Below are positions 1 through 5,143 of a stretch of 11,967 nt of DNA, in pieces. The stretch is from an uncultured Alphaproteobacteria bacterium. Its GTDB lineage: Bacteria > Pseudomonadota > Alphaproteobacteria > UBA9655. The stretch is taken from positions 1-11,967 of the forward strand of contig CALBSK010000067.1 of the NCBI GenBank assembly GCA_937967795.1. Reading direction: 5' to 3'. A program made the translations under genes and the position numbers. The notes beneath the pieces were generated by a model, which was not told where the DNA came from, made no database searches, and was given only the letters and a program-made list of their open reading frames with translations. Each line of letters starts with the position of its first letter. Positions within the stretch are counted from its first letter, which is position 1.

Positions 1-113
1 CCCACAAATCCCTTCATCTTGCCTTAGGGGCTGCTATGGGAACAGCTCTTTCCAAAGGCAAATCCTCAGACGCCGTTGCAGGGGCCATTGGCGGTATGAT
101 GGCGGCCAGATGA
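1..113 (+). CDS. 3' end of a larger gene; Gly/Ala-rich C-terminus, possibly haemagglutinin/polymorphic-toxin-like
   Basis: Reading from base 3, an open frame runs into the TGA at 111-113, giving 36 residues with no start inside the window. The tail is rich in Gly and Ala and contains HKSLHLALGAAMG and a DAVAGAIGGMM stretch. Such small-residue segments, with a His-x-x-x-His start and a repeated AxxG pattern, occur near the ends of filamentous-haemagglutinin and contact-dependent toxin proteins; this family link is inference from pattern only. Glycine-zipper membrane proteins are an alternative. The next gene begins 127 bp downstream on the same strand. That this is the end of a coding region is fairly likely; the family is uncertain. 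Confidence 0.45.
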   Translation, partial: HKSLHLALGAAMGTALSKGKSSDAVAGAIGGMMAAR

Positions 114-240
114 GCGACTCTCACGTTCATGTAAAGCCTGGGTCATTACAAGAGCGAGAAAAAAATTGTTGGTCAATTTATGTGTAGGGTCTATTGTGGA
201 CCTATAACGTAAAAAATAAATTCTATAATCAGAGGGAAAA

Positions 241-546
241 ATGAAGAAATCAGCCATTTATGCAACCTTAGTTCTTGGTATTACACCTTTATTCCCTGGC
301 TTAGCTATGGAAGAAATGGAAATTTCTTCTCAAAGAAGAATTATCCACATTAACGGACCCTATCACATTACTTCTGAAAATGCCCAAGAAAGAGAGAACC
401 TCTTAAGGAGTTCTGTTGATCTTATTGTTAATGGAGAGGTAGCAGTGGAGAGTGACGTTGTTGTAAATGCAAGAAGAAACTTGAGCATCACATGTACAAC
501 CTTAACAAATAATGGTAAAATTTCAACAAACTGCCATGAAGAGTAG
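241..546 (+). CDS. Small secreted protein of unknown function (paralogue A)
   Basis: The protein has 101 residues. Residues 1-22 form a clear Sec signal peptide (MKKS, hydrophobic core, PGLA) with predicted cleavage before Met23, so the mature protein is about 79 residues and should lie in the periplasm or outside. The start follows an AGAGGG ribosome site at 231-236. The mature part begins with acidic residues. It then has EISSQRRIIHING, which matches part of the protein at 918-1226, followed by alternating hydrophobic and polar residues (VDLIVNGEVAVESDVVVNA). That pattern suggests beta strands, perhaps one or two turns of a beta-helix. Two cysteines near the C-terminus, 12 residues apart, could form a disulfide. 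I do not recognise a family. A weak terminator-like hairpin follows. Confidence 0.7.
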   Translation: MKKSAIYATLVLGITPLFPGLAMEEMEISSQRRIIHINGPYHITSENAQERENLLRSSVDLIVNGEVAVESDVVVNARRNLSITCTTLTNNGKISTNCHEE

Positions 547-609
547 GGGTTCATAAAGTAAACTCAACCTCTCAGAACCACTGAAGTATATTTCATAAAT
601 TCTATGATT

Positions 610-640
610 GGGAATCAAGGTAAGATTCCCTTTAGATTTC
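610..640 (+). terminator. Possible intrinsic terminator after the 241-546 gene
   Basis: A perfect 7-bp stem, GGGAATC (610-616) and GATTCCC (624-630), encloses the 7-nt loop AAGGTAA. It is followed by the pyrimidine-rich stretch TTTAGATTTCTCTTTC, not by a pure T run. It lies 64 bp after the stop codon. The stem is clear but the weak T tract makes termination efficiency doubtful. Confidence 0.45.
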
Positions 641-839
641 TCTTTCATCCAATAGTTGCTGATGTTTATGTTGTTTTTACATCTTAACGTTATTTTCTAT
701 CTCTCAGTGGAGTTCTGCGCTTCTGACTCTCTTTAAAAAAGATCAATCTTAATATGTTATGCGTACGTAAATGGGTTTTTATGATTAACTTTATTAACAA
801 CTTTTTTCTCACAAGCTAAAAAAAACAATTTACATTTTA

Positions 840-848
840 TGATAAGAT
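840..848 (+). promoter_or_regulatory. Possible extended -10 promoter for the 918-1226 gene
   Basis: TGATAAGAT fits the extended -10 pattern TGnTATAAT: the TG is present and the hexamer TAAGAT matches four of six positions. No good -35 box lies 17 bp upstream, only an A run. It would give a leader of roughly 60 nt. Tentative. Confidence 0.3.
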
Positions 849-906
849 GGGTTAGATTGATGCCACAACACATTAAATAAGTTGTTGCTTTTATTAAATT
901 TTAAAC

Positions 907-911
907 AGGAG
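907..911 (+). promoter_or_regulatory. Ribosome binding site deciding the start at 918
   Basis: AGGAG lies 6 nt before the ATG at 918 but directly touches the in-frame ATG at 912. The spacing therefore favours 918, which also gives a standard signal peptide starting MKKR. Confidence 0.6.
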
Positions 912-917
912 ATGTTT

Positions 918-1226
918 ATGAAAAAACGTATATTCTTTATGCTTACGGGATTAATCTTTTCTTCAGCAGTTGAAGCCATGGAATGGGAAGGTTCTTATAC
1001 TCTTGATAATGGTCTAGAAATAACGCGCACTCGTAGGAGGATTCAAATTAACAGCGGGGGACTTCAACTCAATTCATCAACATATAGTTTTGGAAACCAA
1101 TCGAGACTTAATAATTCTGTTGCTTGCGCTGACGGGTGTTTATCTCTAGATCTCGATTCGTCTCACTTTCGGAAAGAGGTCTTGAAATTGGGTAACATTA
1201 CAAACGAACGACTTACTAACCAGTAA
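918..1226 (+). CDS. Small secreted protein of unknown function (paralogue B)
   Basis: The protein has 102 residues from the ATG at 918; an open frame extends further upstream but lacks a properly spaced ribosome site. Residues 1-20 are a Sec signal peptide ending AVEA, with cleavage expected before Met21 and a mature chain of 82 residues. Near the mature N-terminus, EITRTRRRIQINS aligns without gaps with EISSQRRIIHING of the protein at 241-546 (7 of 13 identical). Signal-peptide type, mature length and a cysteine pair in the mature half are also alike (here CADGC). The two probably arose by duplication and diverged strongly. A hairpin begins at the stop codon and a strong terminator follows, so it appears to be a single-gene transcript. 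Function is unknown; an envelope or host-directed role is only a guess. Confidence 0.65.
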   Translation: MKKRIFFMLTGLIFSSAVEAMEWEGSYTLDNGLEITRTRRRIQINSGGLQLNSSTYSFGNQSRLNNSVACADGCLSLDLDSSHFRKEVLKLGNITNERLTNQ

Positions 1227-1253
1227 GGCTTTGACTTACTCATTAAAGCCTTA
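1224..1253 (+). other. Hairpin at the stop codon of the 918-1226 gene
   Basis: A perfect 9-bp stem, TAAGGCTTT (1224-1232) and AAAGCCTTA (1245-1253), has a 12-nt loop. It includes the stop codon and lies 24 bp before the main terminator. With no T tract it is more likely an mRNA 3'-end stabilising or secondary hairpin than a terminator in its own right. Confidence 0.5.
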
Positions 1254-1277
1254 TTTAGGGAAATACAACCCTGTTGT

Positions 1278-1321
1278 AGAGCCTTTGAATATTCTTGTTA
1301 TTCAGAGGCTCTTATTTTTTT
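1278..1321 (+). terminator. Strong intrinsic terminator
   Basis: A 13-bp stem pairs AGAGCCTTTGAAT (1278-1290) with ATTCAGAGGCTCT (1300-1312), with one G-U wobble and a 9-nt loop. TATTTTTTT follows directly at 1313-1321. This is a classic Rho-independent terminator for + strand transcription. It ends the 918-1226 transcript. Confidence 0.85.
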
Positions 1322-1589
1322 CTGAAATTCATTTTATTTCTTCCTCTACGGCGACCTCTAAAACCATTATCAAAAACCCCTCGACCTCTTCACACTCATT
1401 GCCTTTATCTTCAACTGCTTGCCCGAATTTGAAACCGCACTATGTAAGGCTCAACCACAATCTCTGTTTCTCTCCTAGGAAAGAAAGGGAAAGGCCCCCA
1501 AGATACATTAAAACTATGACTTAAAAATAAATTTAAAAACATCTTGATTTTATCAACGAATTTATATAAGCAATATTGATATTTTTTTA

Positions 1590-1596
1590 GGGGAGG
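1590..1596 (+). promoter_or_regulatory. Ribosome binding site for a GTG start
   Basis: GGGGAGG is a near-perfect Shine-Dalgarno sequence, 7 nt before the GTG at 1604. No ATG lies at a suitable distance, so it supports the GTG start. Confidence 0.65.
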
Positions 1597-1603
1597 TTAA
1601 AAA

Positions 1604-1834
1604 GTGGTTCTGATTTCTTATCTCGATAAAAGTCTCTTATTTATTTTGGTCGGCATTTTATCTTTTCTCATATCTCTTAAGGCAAGAGGGACAGCGTCAG
1701 AAAGCTCTTCCTATTATAGTAGCAGTTTCCAAAACAATGAGGAGGCTTCTCTTGAAGGCCTCATCAAAGCTGCAAATCAAGGAGATGCCCTGGCCCAAAA
1801 TAACCTTGGCATAATGTACGATAATGGCGCCTGA
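1604..1834 (+). pseudogene. Truncated Sel1-repeat (TPR-like) protein
   Basis: The frame starts at GTG after a strong ribosome site and encodes 76 residues. Residues about 10-29 are a hydrophobic signal sequence or anchor, followed by a Ser-rich linker. Residues from about 52 on (LIKAANQGDALAQNNLGIMY) are a good first half of a Sel1-like repeat, which is an alpha-alpha hairpin. The TGA at 1832-1834 falls exactly where the loop and second helix should begin. Past it the same frame reads PKGYKPIKK, which resembles the usual second part (VPxDYKKAxxW), and then reaches TAG. Functional Sel1 proteins normally carry several repeats. I infer a remnant with a nonsense change and further decay. A short secreted single-repeat protein is possible but less likely. 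Confidence 0.6.
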
Positions 1835-1929
1835 CCAAAAGGTTATAAGCCTATAAAAAAAGTTCTCTCAAAACGAAAGTAGAAGTAATAGGAATTAACT
1901 TATTAATATCACGAAGGAAGGATTGAAAA

Positions 1930-2517
1930 ATGATAGTCTATAATAAATTTTTAAAATTAAACCTAATTATTCTTTTAGCTGGGTTAACAGCTTGTAATCA
2001 TTATAGTGTAGAAACCCGTTATGATGAATTTAGAAAAACTCAAGCTTGCTCTTTAAAAAATAACCTGTTGAAGACTGAGTGGGCGCCGTTTATGGGAACG
2101 CGCCGGCTTGAACTAACACTAGATCGATTCGATTCGGAGCTAATATTAGCGCATTTTTATCTATATGGAGCAAATAGGAGCTCTTTTTTTAAATATATAA
2201 GCAATATAATATTTAAGTTAACAAGCAAAGACAAAAATATTGAAGAAATCAGATTAACTTCTACAAATCCCGCTCAGAATAAGTCATCAAGTTTCTCATA
2301 TGTAGGAGCAATGGGCGTTACAACCTCTGTAAACGAGACGATGAGCGTTGTGTCTACTGAAATCACACGAGAGCAAATCTCAAAGATTGCAAATGCTGAA
2401 AAAGTAGAATTTCTCATTGAGACAATTGATCAACCTCTAAGAGGAGAGCTGGATCAGGAGGACTTATATCCTTTTCAAGAATTTGTAAGTAAATGTTTAA
2501 TAAAAAATAAAAATTAA
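1930..2517 (+). CDS. Lipoprotein of unknown function
   Basis: The protein has 195 residues with a type II signal peptide and lipobox LTAC, lipidated Cys22, so it should be anchored in the cell envelope. Asn at +2 and no Asp suggest the outer membrane. The start has an excellent ribosome site (GAAGGAAGGA just upstream). The mature part has a charged N-terminal segment (RYDEFRKTQAC), likely beta strands in the middle (RLELTLDRF, then ILAHFYLYG), and a C-terminal part reading QPLRGELDQEDLYPFQEF. Two further cysteines near residues 40 and 189 could form a disulfide. I do not recognise a family with confidence. It is the first of three same-strand ORFs with short gaps (33 and 18 bp), so probable co-transcription with the next lipoprotein. 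Confidence 0.75.
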   Translation: MIVYNKFLKLNLIILLAGLTACNHYSVETRYDEFRKTQACSLKNNLLKTEWAPFMGTRRLELTLDRFDSELILAHFYLYGANRSSFFKYISNIIFKLTSKDKNIEEIRLTSTNPAQNKSSSFSYVGAMGVTTSVNETMSVVSTEITREQISKIANAEKVEFLIETIDQPLRGELDQEDLYPFQEFVSKCLIKNKN

Positions 2518-2550
2518 ATTCAATTATCTAATTGAAATAAGGGTTAAATA

Positions 2551-3180
2551 ATGATAGGTTCTATTTATAAGCACTTTAAAAAACTTTCTTTCTACGTATC
2601 CACTGGTTTCATACTCGTTGGATGCGCAACGCAGGGCGTATCTCCTGAAGAAATAGCGCAACAAATCAGAGGTTTTTCTCTTCCTCAAACTCCCCATTCT
2701 AAGAAAGCGCTTGTTTATTGTATTTATCGTGCTGATGAACCATTAATTTTTATTGACAAGGTTGCTTTGTATTATGCTCCCAGTACAGCTGAAAAGTTTG
2801 AAAATTATGGTAGTAAAGGGGCTCTATCTCTACTTTTAGATATTTTTACTTTGGGTCTTACAAAAGACTCTCCTTCCCTTGAAAAAAACTTTATAGGGGG
2901 CCTAGAGGCAGGAGAATACAGAACTATTCAATTAGATCCTGGATATTATGAGTTTAAACGAAGGCTAGTGATGCCAGACAATCACATTTCGGACGAAGAA
3001 GCAGTCGTTCAGGTAAAACTTGAGGCTGATAAGGTATACTTTATTGAATTGAATGGATATACGTTTTATAATCGATATACCCGTACGGAGGTAAAAGGGA
3101 TTTATATCAAAGAGATAATTGACCCTCTTATGGGAAAATATATTCTTTCTAAGAATTTCCGTCACAATAAGGAGAAGTGA
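2551..3180 (+). CDS. Lipoprotein, DUF2846-like
   Basis: The protein has 209 residues with a lipobox ILVGC, lipidated Cys25. The mature part starts with a short linker. It then shows the order seen in DUF2846-type lipoproteins: a first strand (KALVYCIYRAD), a central GxxxAGEYRTIQLDPGYYEF segment where a small domain displays a Gly-rich turn, and a final strand pair (VQVKLEADKVYFIELNG). The family link comes from this pattern and is moderate at best; the function of DUF2846 proteins is unknown. It lies 33 bp after another lipoprotein gene. Only 18 bp, in the same frame, separate its TGA from the next ORF, which lacks any signal sequence. That layout may record a deletion that joined two genes or a stop codon within one (see findings). 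Confidence 0.7.
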   Translation: MIGSIYKHFKKLSFYVSTGFILVGCATQGVSPEEIAQQIRGFSLPQTPHSKKALVYCIYRADEPLIFIDKVALYYAPSTAEKFENYGSKGALSLLLDIFTLGLTKDSPSLEKNFIGGLEAGEYRTIQLDPGYYEFKRRLVMPDNHISDEEAVVQVKLEADKVYFIELNGYTFYNRYTRTEVKGIYIKEIIDPLMGKYILSKNFRHNKEK

Positions 3181-3198
3181 GAAGGAATAAGGAAAATA

Positions 3199-3561
3199 AT
3201 GGAGGGAAACCATTTATCTTCTTTTGAACAAAAAGAAGATAAGTCTGCTCCTTACGACTTCCGATTTTTAAAGGATAAGAACCTGGCTCATTACGCCCTG
3301 ATTATAGATCCTCATACTTTTGGAGTTCAAAGAGAGTATTATGGTTTTATTCCAATAAGTAGCCCAAAGGGTTATGCAAATCTCAGTATTTATCTTATTA
3401 ACTTAAAAGATAATTCAATTATAGGAGAATATAGGGCATCCGTAGTGGAAAAAGTTGAGGGAGAACGGGATAGTCCTCCTGATTATACAGCAGTAGTTAA
3501 TGCATCAAAAAATGCACTCGCTAAAGCACTCAGTGATGCCTATATCTTTTTCTTCCAATAA
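3199..3561 (+). CDS. Leaderless hypothetical protein, possible truncated lipoprotein
   Basis: The protein has 120 residues and starts at an ATG with AGG-type ribosome sites just upstream (3183-3192). It has no signal peptide or membrane segment. The core (YALIIDPHTFGVQREYYGF, then ISSPKGYANLSIYLINL and PPDYTAVVNASKNALAKAL) looks like a folded alpha/beta domain of the sort found in envelope lipoproteins. The domain begins only about 30 residues in, with a charged linker before it, as expected if a signal peptide and lipobox had been lost. The upstream lipoprotein ends in the same frame six codons before. Its end overlaps the start of a decayed ABC-F fragment. It may be expressed as a cytoplasmic protein or be an N-terminally truncated remnant. 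Family not recognised. Confidence 0.5.
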   Translation: MEGNHLSSFEQKEDKSAPYDFRFLKDKNLAHYALIIDPHTFGVQREYYGFIPISSPKGYANLSIYLINLKDNSIIGEYRASVVEKVEGERDSPPDYTAVVNASKNALAKALSDAYIFFFQ

Positions 3562-3669
3562 ATTGAACATTGCAATACGTGAGGACGTAATTCAGGCTTT
3601 ACAAGCCTATCCAGACGTTATGATCGTCATTTCACATGAGGAGGATTTCTGAAGACCATTAACATTAGC
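3557..3669 (+). pseudogene. Remnant of an ABC-F family ATPase (C-terminal nucleotide-binding domain)
   Basis: The frame through 3557-3649 reads NKLNIAIREDVIQALQAYP and then VMIVISHEEDF before a TGA at 3650-3652. It aligns without gaps with the region after Walker B in ABC-F proteins, whose consensus resembles TNHLDxxSIExLEEALxxYPG followed by xxLxVSHDxxFL. The H-switch histidine is kept; the D-loop Asp is Asn. If one base is skipped at the stop, the frame continues LKTINIS (3649-3669), again like the family. Everything upstream (both Walker A sites and the signature motifs) is missing, replaced by the end of the preceding ORF. ABC-F proteins act on ribosomes in translation quality control or antibiotic protection. 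This fragment cannot function. Confidence 0.6.
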
Positions 3670-3710
3670 GTATTTTATGATATTGAAAAATTGGCCATAT
3701 TTTAAAAAAT

Positions 3711-3851
3711 TTAAATGGCTTCGCCCGTTCTAAAATGAAGTGCAACACTGCCTATTACTTCGAGACGGAATGCTCTTTCATATCTCTATGTTTGTTGGAG
3801 CCCACTCAAAGAGTTTCTTAAGGCCTTGATAAGGTGTACCATGACCGTCAT
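3711..3851 (-). pseudogene. dgkA: Broken 5' part of diacylglycerol kinase gene
   Basis: On the minus strand, 47 codons in one frame read MTVMVHLIKALRNSLSGLQQT, TAG (3788-3786), then RYERAFRLEVIGSVALHF and a few more residues before TAA. This aligns without gaps with the N-terminus of DgkA (E. coli: IIKAAGYSWKGLRAA, W, then INEAAFRQE). The stop sits exactly on the family Trp, so TGG probably became TAG. The AFRxE motif with its conserved Glu is kept. The transmembrane helices and the catalytic segment with NSAIE are absent. DgkA phosphorylates diacylglycerol in the inner membrane and so recycles lipid by-products. Its start overlaps the stop of the upstream DUF4139 gene as ATGA, so it was the translationally coupled last gene of that operon. 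Confidence 0.65.
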
Positions 3852-5140
3852 TTAATATTCATCCGAATACGATACCGCAGGCTCACGTCTTCTTGAGCGG
3901 CAAGGTTTATGGTCCATTTAATACGGTTTTCTTCCTCTTCATGAGGGTGTGTTTCTCTTAAAATAATCCACTCTCCGGGGACATCTTGAAATACGGTGAT
4001 TTGCTTTGGAGAAGATGTTGTATTTTTCAAATCGAGCCGATAACCGGATTCAACCACTTGACTCCCGAGCTTACGATAATCGGTTTGACGCATTTCAGCC
4101 GTGATTTCTTTAGTGCTTCCCACCCGTAAACTTAAAGCGTGTCCTATGGGCGTCAAGGATGTTTTATTTTCGCCGATATAAAGAAGAGAATGATCTAGGT
4201 TTCGTCTAAAAACCTGAATCATCCCTTGGGGTAAGAAAACACCCAAGTTGTGAGATTTGTCATTTTGGACGGAAAGCCACGTTTCAACCTCCGGTTTCAT
4301 CACAACTCCTTCTTCATCAACAACAATGTTATTTTTAGGGTAAATGCGGAAACTTTTTGTGGGGGTTAGATTTTGAGCCGAAAGCCAAGAGATGTTTTTG
4401 ATAGCTTTGTCTTGAAGGCTTACGGGGGTGTCAATATCATAAAAGTCACCTTTATTGGCGATGCGGAAATACCCTTTTTTAACATTGACTCGACTTTGAT
4501 TGCGAATATTAATCCAGCTGTTCAGGTCAAGTCGTCCTTCTTCGGCATCCACAATAATCGTATAGCTTGCATCCCATGAGAATCCTTTTGCAAGAAAACT
4601 CATCTCAAAAGGATATTCTCCTTCTGTAGAACTCATGAGTTTAAGAGTGATGAGCGGCTCAGAAACAAGAGTATAAGGAAGGTGAGGAAAAGCAATACGG
4701 CTCTTTTTAACAGAGAAAATGGTACCTGTGGAGTCAACCAATGCATTTTCACCATCAAGAGCAAGGAGTTTAGCAAAAGCGGGTGCTGAGCCGGATGGTA
4801 GAGGAAGGAGGGTTACATTCTCTCCAATTGAATGTTGCAAAAGTTTATCTGTTGTAATGTCGGGTGTCTGAAAATTATATTCTAAAATATTTATTGAAGG
4901 GGAGGGCGGGAGCATCTGAAAAAGAAAGCTATCCATTAAAATTGAAAAAGGAACATCCTTAATTAAAAGCTTATTAGATCCTTTTTGTAAGAGGGTTTTC
5001 CTTTTTTCCTTTATAAGAGCCATGTCTTGAGAATAAAGGGTGACGCTCATCTCAAGTTGGGAAGATTGAGAAACATTTTGGATCACAGCCTTTGCCAAAG
5101 AAGGCCAAAGAAGAGGGAAGAGAAGTAAGAAAAATTTCAT
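3848..5140 (-). CDS. Secreted DUF4139 domain protein
   Basis: The protein has 430 residues with a Sec signal peptide (residues 1-18, ending AKA). The N-terminal half has the usual strand-rich segment starting VTLYSQDMALIKEKR. From about residue 185, FLAKGFSWDASYTIIVD, then LNSWINIRNQS and a KGYFRIANKG segment, is the hallmark of DUF4139 (in this family the pattern is GxSWxAxYxL, GWVxxxNxSG and LxxGD). The C-terminal region matches the closing strands (QDVPGEWIILRE, then IKWTINLAAQEDVSLRYRIR). The function is unknown; a periplasmic or outer-membrane location is expected. The ATG lies 3 nt after the rmuC stop, with its ribosome site (AGGTAGGA) inside the rmuC end, so the two are co-transcribed. 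Its own stop overlaps the dgkA remnant. Confidence 0.85.
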   Translation of the reverse strand: MKFFLLLFPLLWPSLAKAVIQNVSQSSQLEMSVTLYSQDMALIKEKRKTLLQKGSNKLLIKDVPFSILMDSFLFQMLPPSPSINILEYNFQTPDITTDKLLQHSIGENVTLLPLPSGSAPAFAKLLALDGENALVDSTGTIFSVKKSRIAFPHLPYTLVSEPLITLKLMSSTEGEYPFEMSFLAKGFSWDASYTIIVDAEEGRLDLNSWINIRNQSRVNVKKGYFRIANKGDFYDIDTPVSLQDKAIKNISWLSAQNLTPTKSFRIYPKNNIVVDEEGVVMKPEVETWLSVQNDKSHNLGVFLPQGMIQVFRRNLDHSLLYIGENKTSLTPIGHALSLRVGSTKEITAEMRQTDYRKLGSQVVESGYRLDLKNTTSSPKQITVFQDVPGEWIILRETHPHEEEENRIKWTINLAAQEDVSLRYRIRMNIK

Positions 5141-5143
5141 GGG

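Larger units (their letters stand above)
547..917. other. 371-bp spacer without a gene
   Basis: No convincing coding frame is visible on either strand. It holds a terminator-like hairpin at 610-630 and a possible extended -10 promoter at 840-848. The rest is A+T-rich and carries no repeat that I can match elsewhere in the window. Confidence 0.6.
1227..1603. other. 377-bp spacer with terminator and possible decayed minus-strand coding sequence
   Basis: The spacer holds the hairpin at 1224-1253 and the terminator at 1278-1321. It also has a GC-richer block at about 1329-1520 whose minus strand reads as partly open frames (see the finding for 1329-1520). A further A+T-rich stretch carries a possible promoter for the next gene (TTGATT at 1544-1549 and TATAAG at 1565-1570, with a short 15-bp spacer). 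The + strand frame at 1231-1524 is judged non-coding because the terminator lies inside it. Confidence 0.5.

Noticed and set aside
224..229. A perfect TATAAT as the promoter of the 241-546 gene
   Set aside because: It lies only 11 bp before the start codon, so transcription would begin inside or after the ribosome site, and there is no -35 box at 17 bp.
307..309. Internal ATG at the signal peptide junction as a second, leaderless start (also at 978 and 8972)
   Set aside because: None of the three has a ribosome site upstream, so a dual-start mechanism is not supported.
1231..1524. A 97-residue open frame on the + strand
   Set aside because: It has no ribosome site, contains the strong intrinsic terminator at 1278-1321, and its composition (runs of Ser, Thr and Pro) looks like non-coding translation.
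1832..1834. TGA read as tryptophan in the Sel1 gene
   Set aside because: Other genes here end in TGA (miaA, atpF, DUF4139) and use TGG for Trp. The expected residue at this site in a Sel1 repeat is also not Trp.
3711..3790. Tail of an IS30-type transposase on the minus strand
   Set aside because: The residues VALHF alone gave this impression. The whole frame aligns better and without gaps with DgkA, and no inverted repeat or further transposase sequence is present.
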